Source of the DNA: Trichaptum fuscoviolaceum
Taxonomy: Eukaryota > Basidiomycota > Agaricomycetes > Hymenochaetales > Trichaptaceae
NCBI GenBank assembly: GCA_910574455.1
Contig: CAJSYZ010000003.1
Coordinates: forward strand, 1,550,001 to 1,614,000
Reading direction: 5' to 3'
Length of the DNA stretch: 64,000 nt
The position numbers and the translations under genes were made by a program. The notes beneath the pieces are model-generated. The model was not told where the DNA came from. It worked only from the letters and a program-made list of their open reading frames with translations, and made no database searches. This document shows, one piece after another, positions 28,801 through 40,515 of this stretch; within the stretch, counting starts at the first letter, position 1; each line of letters begins with the position of its first letter.

Positions 28801-30455
28801 CACGCCTAAGGAAATCGCTTTGTTTGGGCAATGTGCGCAAATTCATTGCATAGCCATCATAGTAACAATGGTTAATTTTTTCTCAGCGTTTTGGGGCAGA
28901 CTACACTGAGTCGCTTCCGTGGCGACACAGTCTTTGGACTCATTTCACGCATATGGTCCACATTCCTTGGCGGTTTAGTAGGTCTTGTACTATGGTATGC
29001 TCGTCATCTTAGGTCTCTGTATTTGATGCTGATCGTACATGAATGAATAAGGTACATCTCGACCGGGAAAGGAAGCGGGAATGCATATGGACTCGCCGCA
29101 GTTACTGCAGTTTGCTTTCCGTTCTTCGCCTTTGCTCGACTTTATTACCCCGCGCCTCCCATTACAGTCATATTCTTTTTCTTAACGTCTCAGCTAGTCA
29201 TCGGCTATTCATGGCAAGACAGCCACCTTCCTTCCATTGCGAATGCAGGTCAGTGCTTATATATTGTAATCGTTCCGTGTGGTCTCACCAAATTCTCTTA
29301 CGAAGGTTGGGGATGGCAAGTTGCATGGGTACGCTGGTCAACTAGAGGCACATCTATCATTATAAGAATTAATAGCTATTTAGAAACGCTTCGTTCTAGT
29401 GTCGATTGGTGTCACTGCTGCTTTGTGAGTGCTATCGATTCTGAAACCATGTCTTGCATAAGCATCAATCCCGCTTACGGATTTGCTCAACAGCATCTTC
29501 TCCCTCTTTCCTCCGACCACCACCCTTCGCAAATATCTCCGCATAACATATGCAACTACAGTGGAGCGAATCGGTCAACTTTATTGCGACATTGTTTCTT
29601 TCGCTACAGTCCGTGATAAACTGAAGACGAGGACGATTGTCCAGAATCTGGTTGCTGTGAGAATGAAGTTGAATAGATCTCGAGTTTTGAAGAGAAATGT
29701 TTCATATGAGGTACGGCTGCTCCTTTCTTTCGGAAGTGACCACGAAGCTGATTGCAGAATAAGTTTTCCTTGCGAGGTAGCTGGCCGGAGGAAAGATATG
29801 AGAGAATACTTGAAGTGCAGATGTAAGTACGGCTCCCTCTTTTTGTTGATATCTTCTCAGTGGTACTGACGAATACAAAAGGGAGATTGCATATCTTCTT
29901 TCTCACTTGCGTTCTGTAGAAGAGCACTTAGAGCCCAACTGGGCGAAGGCCTTTCTGCGTCGAACACGATTCTTAGAGTCTGACTTCCAGGGTGATGTAC
30001 TCGCTGTTATCTGTTTGTGCTTTCACATCTTTTACTGTGTGCAAACTCATGATTATCCAATGTAAATAGCCATGATCTCAACTGCTCTTCGAACCGGAAC
30101 ACCTTTACCTCAAATTACCCCCTGTCCACTTCTAGACCGCTTTGTTGCAAACCAACAGGCATTCATTGCCACCCGAGGTGAACGCGAGGCGGACTATAAT
30201 ATACCTCAAAATTTAACGCTAGAGACTCTGGAGAACGAACAATATCTGTGCGCTCTTCTCTTCTCTTTCAAGAGTGCTTACTGTTAAACACATCTATTCT
30301 ACAGATGTTTCAGCGTTGGTGTGGCCACCGCATTCGGAATCGTGAGCCGCCTGGACAGACTCATGCTGGCCACGAAAGAGCTTGTCGGCGAACAATATCA
30401 CATACATGGAATTGTTGCTTCACAGATTAAAAGTAACGAGAAGATGCTCCTTTGA
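25867..30455 (+). CDS. ArAE-type multi-pass membrane transporter (ArAE_2_N plus DUF2421)
   Basis: Putative aromatic-acid-exporter-like membrane protein of the fungal family with an N-terminal six-helix domain and a C-terminal DUF2421-like domain. About 14 short exons. The N-terminus (MSRTRESLSGLEEGRVTSEV) is hydrophilic and Ser/Arg-rich. The first membrane segment is IRCAIAAWLAMLLVIIKST. The signature FMSPPSGPFVAVLERE at 26440-26490 is characteristic of the ArAE_2_N domain. Later segments include PTIISAAFLCLGTSILL and VIPIAFHSAISLFCALFIFP. A basic Ser-rich cytosolic loop contains RRRRHHHHYFG. A second hydrophobic bundle follows at 28.8-29.3 kb. The tail reads FSVGVATAFGIVSRLDRL...KSNEKMLL with stop at 30453-30455. 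Substrate unknown. The 3' end and downstream spacer are partly duplicated at 40.28-40.52 kb. Confidence 0.8.
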
Positions 30456-30488
30456 AGAGATTATTTATGTAGGTTAATACACGAAGTC

Positions 30489-30719
30489 AGGGTATTAGCT
30501 GCTATCTAATGGGATGCGCGTTTACGATATACATAGCGCCTGTAATATGTACAAAATTTGATTATAGATCTGATCGACGGTATATGTACAGTAGGGTACA
30601 TTTCTGAATCTATGAGACCTACTCGTTAGTTAGCGTGCATAGTATCGATCCAGCCTCTTCTGCCGGTCGCGTCTCATGAAGTCAGGAGTGGCTTTTCTCT
30701 TCCTCACTTGCGTAGAAGA
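30489..30719. repeat. Left copy of duplicated host flank (ends in a fragment of the DUF6697-like gene)
   Basis: This spacer matches 40316-40515 along its length, for example GGATGCGCGTTTACGATATACAT versus GGATGCGCGTTACGATATACAT and the run ATGAAGTCAGGAGT. On the minus strand 30720-30635 reads a copy of the last codons of the DUF6697-like gene (VRKRKATPDFMRRDRQKRL, YYAR, stop) with several substitutions. It is therefore a truncated duplicate of the 3' end of the gene now at 40427-42423. The match stops at about 30719, where X1 begins. Confidence 0.8.
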
Positions 30720-31500
30720 CCCTGAGCACTCGACCTCAGGCTCTTCCGAACCACAATCATGAGCAAATTTTCATCCAGTCTCTTCTACTAATTATCTGAG
30801 TCTCTAAAGATCTCTATCGACATGCGATCTAGGAAAGAGCTGTCACCAACACCATTGTCTTTGACGTATTTGTTATCGGGAAATAGAACACGCTATCAAC
30901 AAGAACACCTTGCTTTCCGTCTCACGTTCTACGTGTAGACATTCTGTACTGAAAAACAATCCTCGTAAGTGTCTTATATACCTGCTGAGAATACGAGTTT
31001 GCAACAATACTACCCTCTGATTGATTTAGCATATCGATGGACACGATAGAGTCGCTAGACCTGGGAGAATTCGTGGAGGAACATTGGCACAGGCTTGTAA
31101 TCGCATGGCAGAGCTGAGAGGGTACCTGCTTCTCTCTGGCTCTAGTTGAATCCTGTCAACTTCGCAGGTGGCTGGAGGGCTTGTCCATATCTGGTCGTTA
31201 CTTTGTTTCGCTGTGGTGCAGAACATGAGGTTATTGAGCACACAGGCGAGTGTTGCATATCGCACATTTTTTGAGGCGTACTGAGACCGTTGGCTGGTTG
31301 GTGTACGGGATGTTCCAATCGCAATGTGTAGTTATGGGGCTGATTCTGTTCCCATAGGGTGCTGAATAGTACAGTTCGAAGACCACAATATCGCAGACTA
31401 CAAAAGCGACGGAAATCTTGCCTGGATAACTCCTGAGTTCCTCTTCTTTGACCCTCTGCGCCATCATTGTTGGCTAACTCCCCCGAACAGCTTCTCCTTA
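30720..31500 (+). pseudogene. X1, decayed copy of the X module
   Basis: Homologous to X4 at 47.5-48.35 and 49.09-49.2 kb (+) and to X2 and X3 (-). The copy begins abruptly at 30720 inside the X sequence, so its upstream part and any R block are missing. Readable pieces are GNRTRYQQEHLAFRLT, IESLDLGEFVEE, HEVIEHTGECCISHIF and FEDHNIADYKSDGNLAWITP, separated by in-frame stops. X1 lacks the helicase-bearing insertion present in X4, so it shows the uninterrupted site (GAAATCTTGCCTGGATAAC). It lies tail to tail with F1. Function unknown. Confidence 0.6.
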
Positions 31501-31658
31501 TTGTGATCGCTTATCGGACGGAACGAGGTTTTCTTGAGCTTATTATGGCACCTGTATTGCGAGGCTATCTTCCATAGATCGTTCCATGAGCTGAGATGTC
31601 AGACATTGGGTGAGGAAAGTGTTAGATCGATACATTGAAAATCATTTTAATACACAGG

Positions 31659-32863
31659 TTATTTTGCTATAGCAAACAAATCAGAGACGAATTTGATTTG
31701 CCTCCGATGATCATCGCGGGGTGGCCGATCGTCGGGCCTATCTTTCGGCGCTTCCGCACTGTATTTCAGACGTTGAATATCACCGTACGCGTCCACCATC
31801 CATCCCAAAAGCTAAGTGGTAAGTGATCTAGTCAGCGTCACTCCCATCCTTTATGTGCATAAGACGTACTGTGTGGAAGTCGTGATCTTCATACGAGTGG
31901 ATGTTCAGCCACAGGAGCTTTGCTGCGTTGTCGACTGCGATGCAGGCATACTGCTCCGCGTTGCCGTGACATATCTTGTCTCCGGCATTCTTGAATAGCG
32001 TGTAGAGTCCGAAGCTGACCCAAGGCTCGCAGAAGTGGGCTGACAGAATCTCGCCTGTCAGTGTCACGTCGATGCCGACGACAAGCTCATGGTGGAGACA
32101 CCGTCCGAGAAGAGAAGCTCGAGCATGTCCAATCCTCTGATCGTATTGTAGGAGCGGTAGATCTCGGAAGTGGTGAGCTCGCCGCCGCCGTGGCTGAGAC
32201 GACACGCGATGCTCAAGTACTCCTTCCTGGTGAGGAGTCGCTTGCCGGGCTCGGTATTCTGTGAATGTTAATGAGATCATGTTGGACATGGTGTCAAAGG
32301 AGAACTCACCGATGGGGTCCAGATGTCTATAATCTCCTCAATGATTATCTGCCTCAGGTCCTTGAATTTCTTTGCCCTTTGGCCAAGGGCTGACTCCATC
32401 CCAACCCACGCGAGTATCTTGGGCATAATCTCGGTGACGGTGTGTGTAGGGCTGAACCCCTGATCAGTCGAGCCAGGTCTATATCGGAGACGTTGGAGCG
32501 CGCGGAGCCGTATGCGCTAGCTGCCTCCGCGTCTTCTATGATTTGGTTCGAATTTGACAAGGACAAATGGCCATCCCGGCCGTTGTCGTACTTCCAATAT
32601 TCGATGATTATTCTTTTCCTCAGGTTTTCTATATTTCGACCGCTGAGTGTATTGAGTAACTTTCGTTCGGGGCCACGAGCGCATATGTCGGCGATACACT
32701 GATCCACAGACCCGTTAGGCCGAGGTTGAAGCTGTTGAGGGACGTGGATCGGTCCTGAAGTTCCTGTACGGTACAGAATCTCCGGTTCGAGAACGGGAAG
32801 GTACTGTGGTTGGGCCCGAGAGCGATTTCTTGTTGACGACAGGAAGGGGTTGTTGCGACTCAT
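31659..32863 (-). pseudogene. F1, frameshifted copy of the F gene
   Basis: Third copy of the F family (see F2 at 35264). It begins MSRNNPFLSSTRNRS and ends HRRQIKFVSDLFAIAK with stop at 31659. Against F2 and F3 it lacks a long Ser/Pro-rich segment near the N-terminus. It also carries a one-base deletion near 32457 (AGGGGTTC where intact copies read AGGGAGTTC) and a five-base tandem duplication at 32107-32117 (GAGAA twice), each shifting the frame. The exon/intron layout is otherwise conserved, including the GTGAGTTCTCC donor. No intact protein is expected. The upstream region keeps the family TATA box at 32945-32952. Confidence 0.75.
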
Positions 32864-33180
32864 GGTTAAAGTCGCAGAAGGAATGGGAGAGATTGTTGTA
32901 GTTCGAAGGAAAGCGGGTGCTAAGGCCCACGAGTGGCTCAGTTGTTTTTATAGGTGAACGACAAAGGGCGAACCACAAAATCCACGTTTCGACGATGTTA
33001 CCAAAGCTGGCACCATCTTAGCAACCATTGTGTACCACCTTTCGCGTTTCTAGATGAGTTATGGGGACTAGTCATGTTTATGTTCCGCCCTCTGTTCAAC
33101 ATGCTGGCGATAAATGCGACCATTGTGAGCATAGATCTAACTTCATACCCTGGAGCCTACCTTCATTGAAATTCTTGTTT
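32864..33180 (-). promoter_or_regulatory. F1 promoter region, homologous to F2/F3 promoters
   Basis: Minus strand reads CGCC.TTGTCG then CCTATAAAAACAAC and GGGCCTTAGCAC before the F1 start, aligned with F2 and F3 upstream sequence. The similarity continues (CATCTTAGCAACCATTGT on plus) to about 33180. Confidence 0.55.
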
Positions 33181-34209
33181 TAGCGCACTACACCTGCGTG
33201 CCGCTATGAAAGTGTACATAGAAGCTTGCACGATTCGCCTTTGTTCGCCAAAAGCAGAAATGTTCCCTCAAATACAAATTCGGATTAGAAATTGAAGGTG
33301 GCTCCTCACAACGCTATCAATGCATTACTTTCAGCCGCCTAGATATTCTATCCTCGAAGTAAACTCAAGACCTTTCTCGCTTAAATCAGGGCGCTGCTTT
33401 GCAACTGGAACGGTACCTCCTCGGAATGGTGTCTTCATGACTAAGTCTTTCAGAGGCCGAAGAAGTTGTTTAGTCTCCAGTATCTATAATCTACACCTGA
33501 TTGACCTTCTGATTACTTCAGAAAGATGGTGTCGAAAGGAGCTGCCCGATTGGCCCGGAGAAGCTTTAGTAGAACATTGAGAAGGTCAAAAACTTCTTTG
33601 CTCAATATGCATGATATTCTTCTCGTCATGTAGAGTTGTCACTGGAGAGCGTACAAACTATTCATACGGATTCCTATCCCTTTCGCTTCAAACTAGGATC
33701 ATATTCCCGCACAACTACGGCCTTGTGTCTCCGACCTTAAGCTTGTCGTGGGATTTCTCAAACCCAACGTTGACTGCGGTTAATATAATGCTTTATAAAG
33801 ATGAGTCGAGCGTCTCTCAGGTATACTTACTTTCATCCGCCACCCCGTGAGCATCGAGCGAGATAGCTGTAGATGAGTCGGGCGCTAACACAGATGAGCA
33901 CAATGCAGTCAAGAACGGGGTCAATTTTTAGAACTGACCGTGCTGAGGCGAGTTCCAGAATCCTTTTTCGTCAAATACTGGTCCCGTAACTATCATTTTT
34001 CAGTTCCGCTCACCAATGATAGACGCTCTGCAATCCGTGATATGTGCGCTAAGTGATAAGTGGTAGTAATTATATAGTTTCGAAGCCTCTGTGTCGAAAG
34101 ATCGTGAGAAAACACATCGTAGAGGATTTGGAGCTCCGCGACAAAGGAATTAGATCCCCGCCAAAACACAAATCGTTCTAAAATGCAGAAACTCGACGAC
34201 ATCGCAGTC
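33181..34209. other. Spacer between the head-to-head F1 and F2 units
   Basis: About 1 kb, AT-rich, with short ORFs (33320-33580 +, 33611-33850 +, 33993-34202 -) that show no recognisable domain and no match to the other insert seen by eye. No gene supported. Confidence 0.35.
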
Positions 34210-35184
34210 GTTTACCTGATGGAACAATGAGCTGTGTCTTTAGACTATCCCCGTCTCCTTTTATCTTCTACTTGGTCTGCGCAGACCGTTTTGAAGTGTT
34301 TCAACCATCAAAGCCCAGAGCCTTCGCTTCAAACCAGCCTTTGACCCCTGCGTTGAAGAAAACGAATCTCATCCAGTACCTAGTCTATTCACATCTCTGA
34401 CCATGCGGACTACTCTTGTAAGTAGAGAATAGGACGGTGCGATGATGGAATATGAGGGAACTATGCTCAAAGTGACATTCGCAATCAAGGTTCATTTCGA
34501 GACACCGCTGGTGTTTTTTTCCTACCTGAACATCCTATCGTTAGATCCTGAAAAAGAGGGAAAGAGATCTTGATTGTATGTCTTCGTATTCTAATTTCTA
34601 ATGCCTTCTGAAGAGGTCATTTCGCGGAGGGTGCGCTTACAACGCAACACCCTGGTTTACGAAAGAGGCCTCAATTTCACTTTGAGAAGCGGATAAAAGT
34701 AATACATTGGAGGCTCCGCCGACAGTTTCAAATAGTATATTGAATTGGGAAACGTGTTTGGTAGAGGATTACTGCATTCAGCGAACAAAAGCGTGTTGTG
34801 CAGGCAACTGCAAACCTTCATAACAGCATATGAGTATGGTGCGCTACTACAGGAAACTTGAAGAGGGTGTCTTTCCATTAAAGCATTTCCTATCAGTAGA
34901 GGCACCAAGGTTGTAGACAGATCTACGCTTACAACAGTCGCAGTCGATTGGCAAGTGACTATGAGGATACGGTCCGCTTCGTCCAGGAAGTGACCTTGGC
35001 TCGCTGCCCTCGATCTACCGATGTTGTAAGCATGATGAAATACTATAGTAGACGGAATGTAAACTTGACCAGCTTATCTGATGGGATTGGAAATGTGGAG
35101 GGTGAACAATGGTTGCTAAGATGGGTTGTAGTGAGGGAGTCAGCTTTGATGACAACGTCAAAACGTGCACAAGAATGGTTCGCC

Positions 35185-35190
35185 TATAAA
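35185..35190 (+). promoter_or_regulatory. TATA box of F2
   Basis: CGCCTATAAAACC, 74 nt upstream of the F2 ATG. The same CCTATAAAA sits at the same place in F1 and F3, within a conserved stretch ending GGGCCTTAGCACTC. Confidence 0.6.
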
Positions 35191-35263
35191 ACCAACCGAA
35201 CCATTCATGGGCCTTAGCACTCCCTTTCCTTCGTACTACAACCATCTCCCATTCCTTCCAGCT

Positions 35264-36833
35264 ATGCTTCGAAATCCCTTCCTATCCTCAACAAGAAACA
35301 ACTTTTCGATCTCGCACAGCCTTCCTCGGGCCCAAAAACAGTACCCTCCCGTTCACAGCGCAGTTGAACCGGAGATTCTGTACAGTACAGGACCGTCAGG
35401 ACCCGTTCAACTCCCTCAACAACTTCACGTCCCTCGACCTCGTCATGCTCGTGAACTTCTCAATCTCTCCATGATTGCTGGCTACGGCCAGTACAAGGAG
35501 GCGAAGGAGATATTTCCAGGACCGCCAGCGAACCGCGCGCATCACAACACTCCAACCATATCGATGCCCGATCTCCTCGACTTCTCTCCAACCTCGACGT
35601 CGTCGCCTTCTTCGAGATCGCTTGAGATCAGCGCTGCACAAAACTATCATCTCGTGACGGGTCTGTCGCCAGCAAGGGCGATGGCTAGTTCGGACTATCT
35701 ATCGCAGCGCTACCAGCTCGTACAATCGATCTGGTCCATAGATCACGAAGAGATCAAGCTTCTTCGTCAAGTAGCATGCATCGCAGACGAGTGCGCTCGC
35801 ATCCCCGAACGGAAGCTGCTGAACGCACTCAACGAAAAAGACGTACAAGATCTGAAGGACAGAATCATTTCCGAATATTCGGAATACATCAACGGCAGGG
35901 ACGGACAATTGTCCCTGTCGTCTCACAACCAAATTACAGAAGACGCGGTAGCCGGGTACAACGTATATGGCTTCGCGTATACCGACGTCTCCAATGTAAA
36001 CCTGGCTGAAGTGATCAGGGAGTTCAGCCCTATGCTCACTGTCGCTGAGTTTATGCCTTTCATACTCGCATGGGTAGGGCCAGCGGATCGGTATGGGAGG
36101 AAGAAGGGAGAGAAAGGTTTGAGACGGGAGAGGCTCCAGAACCTCAAGAAGACAATCATCGAGGAGGTCAGGAGCATTTGGGTCCCATCGGTGAGTTCTC
36201 CTTTGACATCATGTTTAAAATGATCTCACTGACTGTAACAGGGCTTCGAGGCTGAAGGCAAGCGATTCCTCACCAGGAAGGAGTACGTGGCCATTGCGGG
36301 GCGTCTCAGCCGCGGTGGCGACCTTAACGGTAGCGAGGTCTACCGGCTTCACAACACCATCAGGGCCTTGGACATGCTCGAGCTCCTCGGGAGGTGTCTC
36401 GAACACGAGTTGATCGTCAGCACCGACGTGACCATCGTTGGCGAGACTCTCGCGCTCTACTTCCGCAAAGACGGATACAGCTTTGGGCTGCATACGCTAT
36501 TCAAGCGCGCCGGCGACAAGATATGTCGCGGCAATGCGGAAAAGTACGCCTGCTTGGCAGTCGACAAAGCAGCGAAGGCCCTGTGGCTGAACATCCACTC
36601 GTATGAAGATTGCGAGTTCCTCTTGGTACGTCTTATGCACATGAAGCATGGGAATGACGCTGACTTTATCACTCACCTTTTAGCGTTTGGGAAGGATGGT
36701 GGACGAGTATGGTGACATTCAACGCAAAAAATACAGCGATGGAGCACCGAAGAATAGGCCCGACGATCGGCCACCGCGTGCTGATCATCGGAGGCAGGTC
36801 ACCTTCGTCTCCAATTTGACTTATTGTCTGTAA
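35264..36833 (+). CDS. F2, intact member of an unrecognised repeated gene family
   Basis: Exons 35264-36190, 36242-36625 and 36684-36833 are all in phase (309, 128 and 49 codons) and give 486 aa. The start MLRNPFLSSTRNN is conserved in F3 and nearly so in F1. I do not recognise the family. The N-terminal third is Pro/Ser-rich (YSTGPSGPVQLPQQL; PTSTSSPSSRS). Two helical blocks follow: YLSQRYQLVQSIWSIDHEEI with IPERKLLNALNEKDVQDL, and TVAEFMPFILAWVGPADR. The second exon holds LTRKEYVAIAGRLSRGG, TIRALDMLELLGRCL, DVTIVGETLALYF and DKAAKALWLNIHSYEDCE. The C-terminus is basic (RPDDRPPRADHRRQ). No signal peptide, membrane span or known catalytic motif. It has a TATA promoter and is probably expressed, though untested. 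It is convergent with X2. Confidence 0.75.
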
Positions 36834-36999
36834 AACGCGAAAGAACCTGTGTATTAGAATGATTTTCAACGTATTTATTTGACGTTTTTCTCACTCAATG
36901 TCTGCCATCTCAACTTCAAGGAAGCCTCCCAATCCAGGTGTCATCACAACCTCAAGAAAACTTCGTTCCACCACCGACCTCGCTAAACGAAACATCGTT

Positions 37000-38160
37000 C
37001 CATCCGATCAGCAATAGCGCTACGGAGAAGCTGTGTTACCTGACAGCAATGGCGGATGACCAAAGGGGAGAAGTTCAGGAGCTATCCAGGCTGGAATCTG
37101 GCTGGCTTTATAGTCTGCAATGAATGCGTCATTGAACACCCGATCGGAGCAAAATCACTCCCATGACGACAAATTGCGAGTGGAACATTCAGAACAGCAA
37201 CCAACGAAAGACCTTCGACAAAAGCGATATGCGACACTCGTCTGTGTGCTCGATAACCTCGTGTTCTGAGCCACAGCGAGACAAAGCAACGTCCAGATTT
37301 GGATAAATAATTGTACTCACAGAATACGAGGTTGAGGGCGAACTCTCCAGCCACATGCATAGTCGACAGTCTACTATCCTTAGCAGCGTAGGTGGTGGGA
37401 GCAAGAGACTACGAGAGCAGTGGCAAGCTAGAGACAAGCAGCACACTCTCCGCCAAGCGATTTCAGCGATTTCTCCTAACTCAAGTGATTCTATCTCGAT
37501 AATTTCTATCAATCAGAAGGCAGTCCTATGCGTCACAAACTCAAATCTTGAGCAGGAATATAGAGCACTTACGATATGTGTTCTGCAGTATTGGCACAGT
37601 TCATGCGTAGAATGTGCCAGACGGCAATCAAGGCAACACAGACATCTGTGTTGATCGCAAGCTTGTTTCTCGATAGCAGACACTTCAAAGAAGAGGCGTG
37701 GTTGAGCTTTCGTCTTTTAAGCCAAAGGTCAATGGCAATCCTTGGAGTTTCAGCTAATAAGTTCAGGAAACTGGATAAAAAGCCTTGCTCGTTGTGTGCA
37801 TCGAGGAGGCTTCCTTCCTCAGGCTCACTGGCAGGCTCTTCCCACGCCGCTTCGGAAGAGCTCAGAAAGTCTGAATAGACAGCTTTCATTGCGACTACAA
37901 CAACAATAACAGCCTCTACATCCACAACGACGAGCTTTCCTTCAAAAAATCCGTCTGATGCTTCAACTAATAGTGTCTTGTGGTCCAGAACAACATAGCT
38001 CTTCAAATTTCGACCTGATAGTCTGCCAATATCAAGTTCGGTCTCGCCTACCAGGGCTCATCCAACGCGCTTGCTTGCGATCTGCGTTTGATAATGGACA
38101 AGATGTTCTCCATGCTCATAAGAACCTTGCCTTAGCTATGAAAGGGTCAAATTTATAGCG
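37000..38160 (-). pseudogene. X2, copy of the X module
   Basis: Largest readable X copy. On the minus strand from about 38050 it runs ETELDIG..., then an acidic/hydrophobic stretch (SDFLSSSEAAWEEPASEPEE) and GFLSSFLNLLAETPRIAIDL. In one frame it continues through a Cys/His-rich segment, RCLCCLDCRLAHSTHELCQY then CRTHI, which aligns with GCPACRLTHSTCRQYC in X4. A likely intron (GTAAGTGCTC...TGATAG, about 37565-37500) leads to IIEIESLELGEIAEIA, CGSEHEVIEHTDECRIS, FNDAFIADYKASQIP and AWIAPELLPFG, partly in different frames. A TATA-like GCTATAAATT lies upstream near 38155. Probably a decayed gene convergent with F2; an intact exon model cannot be excluded. No family recognised. Confidence 0.5.
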
Positions 38161-38924
38161 CAGTGGCTGATGTATGTTGAATAGCTGAGCTTGAGCGAAA
38201 GCTGATCATCTGCAGAGCAAGTGCACACATTTGTTTGAATGATAAGTACTTGTTCAAATTCCTCATATAAACCAACACTCACAAACCACACTACTTAGAG
38301 AATCGTGTAGAGGAATCAACGAGGACGATCTTCGTGCAGAAGAACTGATGATGAAGATGGACCTCGTACTTTGCGAGGCTGGTGCACTAGCATTCACAAC
38401 GTGCTTGGTTGCTCAACGACTGTTTCCTCTCAGACATCTGAAGAAGAAATTAGAGCACCGATGATGCCAGGAAGCCTCAAAAGAATTCATCGTTTATTGA
38501 AAAAGGACGTTGTAAAAACTTTCTACGGAGAAGGATCTCGATGGAATAGGTATACTCTATCATTGGTCTCCGTTTATAAGGCTGTCGTACTTTCAGAGCA
38601 AAAGAAATCACAGATACGCGGGCAACTACGCAAGATATCGTTGGAACAACACTTCGATTCGTGAATAGCGTAGGCTGTGATTAATCTTAGCTGGATGAGC
38701 TTCATGGACAAACGAAGACTGCCCAGTGCCCAGATTGAGTCTTGACATCACACCGCACCAACCAGCTGACAGAATTCTCTCAATCAGGGCGGCGAAGAAA
38801 CTGGCACTTCAGTGCGGATATGGGACTTTGACCAAGATCAAGAGCAGAGTGGTGAAAACAAGATCCTGTTGAACAGATGAGGGCTTAGACTGTTGAGGAC
38901 TCATTACTCAACCTCTTGCTTGGT

Positions 38925-40020
38925 CGTGTTAGCCGCTTCTCAAGATCACACGAATAAGATGCGGTGGTGGGTTTGGTTTATTTGTCCCCGCAAAAAAAAA
39001 AAAAAAGTTCGCGCCATTGAAGGCAGGATGGGGAGGGAAAAACACGCAAGCCTTGGGGGGATAACCAGCACCCAAGTTTGGACCCGTTTGGATCTTGCTA
39101 GACGCGAAAACCTCCCGGCGCAAGAATTGGACTCGCGCCACCGCCATCCGGAACATTAACTCTACGCATGTTTCCCCGCCGCAGAGACCGCCGCCCGTTG
39201 AGAGACAGGCAGTCAGTGCTTCACCGCATAGCCGGGCATGCAAACGCGGCCTGGGCATACGAGGTGGCCGCCGAACTCTCCGTCCCAGCGACCGTCCGAA
39301 GACCTATCTACAAGCATGTTTCCCCGCCACAGAGACCGCTTCCCCCAGGAGGTTCAGCACTCTGCATTTCCGCGAAACCGGGCATGCAGACGCGGCTCGG
39401 GAGTACGGGGTGGCCGCCGTTCGGGTATGCTGCCCTGCCTAATGCAGGGGACCGACGGCCGTCTTCCGCCACGCGTTCCACGGTGCAGAGGGCGGCATTG
39501 CTGCCTCCATGACGGCGTACTGGCGTGACGTGCCCGGAGGCTGAAGTACCCAGGAAGTGCTGTGGACGGGCCCCAAGGAAAGTGCGAGCACACCAAAGTC
39601 GAGAGTAGTGATGGGACTCGGTGGCTGGACTACCTGTCGAAGGGGGCCTTTGGTGGAAAGGTGCAGAAAGGTGAATCGGTAGCTGGATGTCGACAGTGGT
39701 GGAGGTAGGAGGTCAAGAGGAGGTGGAGTCACTTCGGCCAGCCCTCCGCTCCTTTATACTGCTTGAATTTGTTGCGAACAAACAGACGCTTTGAGCCTGT
39801 TGTTTTGTTCTGGACGGGTGTGGTGCGATCACGAGGTCGAGGAGGAAGCCAATTGTCGGGCTCGCCACCTAATGGCTAGCCACCCTGCCTCATGCTTGGG
39901 CAAGTCAGGAGTGAGCAGAATTGCTGTCATTGTCCGATTAACGATGGACCCGTCCGCAGCAGACTACATCCATATCTCCGTTTTGGGAGCGGATGTCTTG
40001 GACTATTGTATGTTCTCCAG
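38925..40020 (+). repeat. R1, GC-rich repeat element
   Basis: About 1.1 kb, far richer in G+C than the flanks, repeated at 59690-60780 (same orientation) and 45360-46500 (inverted). It contains an A-tract (39,000 region), then two tandem degenerate copies of a ~149-bp block starting GCATGTTTCCCCGCC at about 39167 and 39316. On the minus strand a TATA box lies at 39753-39758. Reading frames inside differ between copies through indels, so it is probably non-coding. Confidence 0.7.
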
Positions 40021-40278
40021 GTCCGCTCGACACTCAACAATGCAGGTAACTTAAGCGAGGTACAATATACCTCCGTAATAGTCTCACCCCTGCTTGTCAA
40101 GTCCAACTAAGAGGCGACAACAGGCTACGGGGAACTTGCTTGCGACTGTATACACTGCGGAGACGACATCTGTAGCAGAAACAATATTTCCGACAGAAGA
40201 TGTATATACTGTAATGCATGTGGAGTTTTGCACGTATCACAACACAAAGTTACAAAGTGAGGAGAAATACGAAGAGTG

Positions 40279-40515
40279 CTTTCTCATTTGCGTTTTGTAG
40301 AAGAGCATTTAGAGGCAGGGTATTGGCCGGATGCGCGTTACGATATACATTGCGCCTGTAACATGTACAAAATTGGTCGACGATATATGTAGGATACATT
40401 TCTGATCTATGAGACCTGCTCGTTAGTTAACGTGGATAGTACCAATCCAGCCTCTTCTTTCGGTCGCGTTTCATGAAGTCAGGAGTTGGTTTTCTCTTTC
40501 TAACTTGAGTAGGAG
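40279..40515. repeat. Right copy of duplicated host flank (ArAE gene tail fragment plus spacer)
   Basis: 40280-40314 repeats a 35-bp piece of the ArAE coding region found at about 29900-29935 (TTTCTCATTTGCGTTTTGTAGAAGAGC versus TTTCTCACTTGCGTTCTGTAGAAGAGC). It then continues directly as the match to 30488-30719. Relative to the left copy, about 550 bp (29936-30487) are deleted. Confidence 0.8.

Larger units (their letters stand above)
34210..40278 (+). repeat. F-X-R unit 2 (duplicate of 54.44-61.07 kb)
   Basis: About 6 kb repeated in the same orientation at 54440-61070: left arm (34.2-35.2), F2, X2, and R1 with its 260-bp tail. Marker matches include TTTGAAGTGTTTCAACCAT near 34290 and 54525, GCGTTTGTGTTGCAGG-type left-arm ORFs at 34657-34908 and 55474-55737, the complete F genes, and the terminal CAAAGTTACAAAGTGAGGA at 40244 and 61036. 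The right end falls at AGTGC (40278), where host sequence resumes. Confidence 0.75.

Noticed and set aside
38925..40020. R as an LTR or solo LTR
   Set aside because: No TG...CA ends, short target duplications, primer-binding site or polymerase sequence could be identified; R is continuous with the F-X unit.
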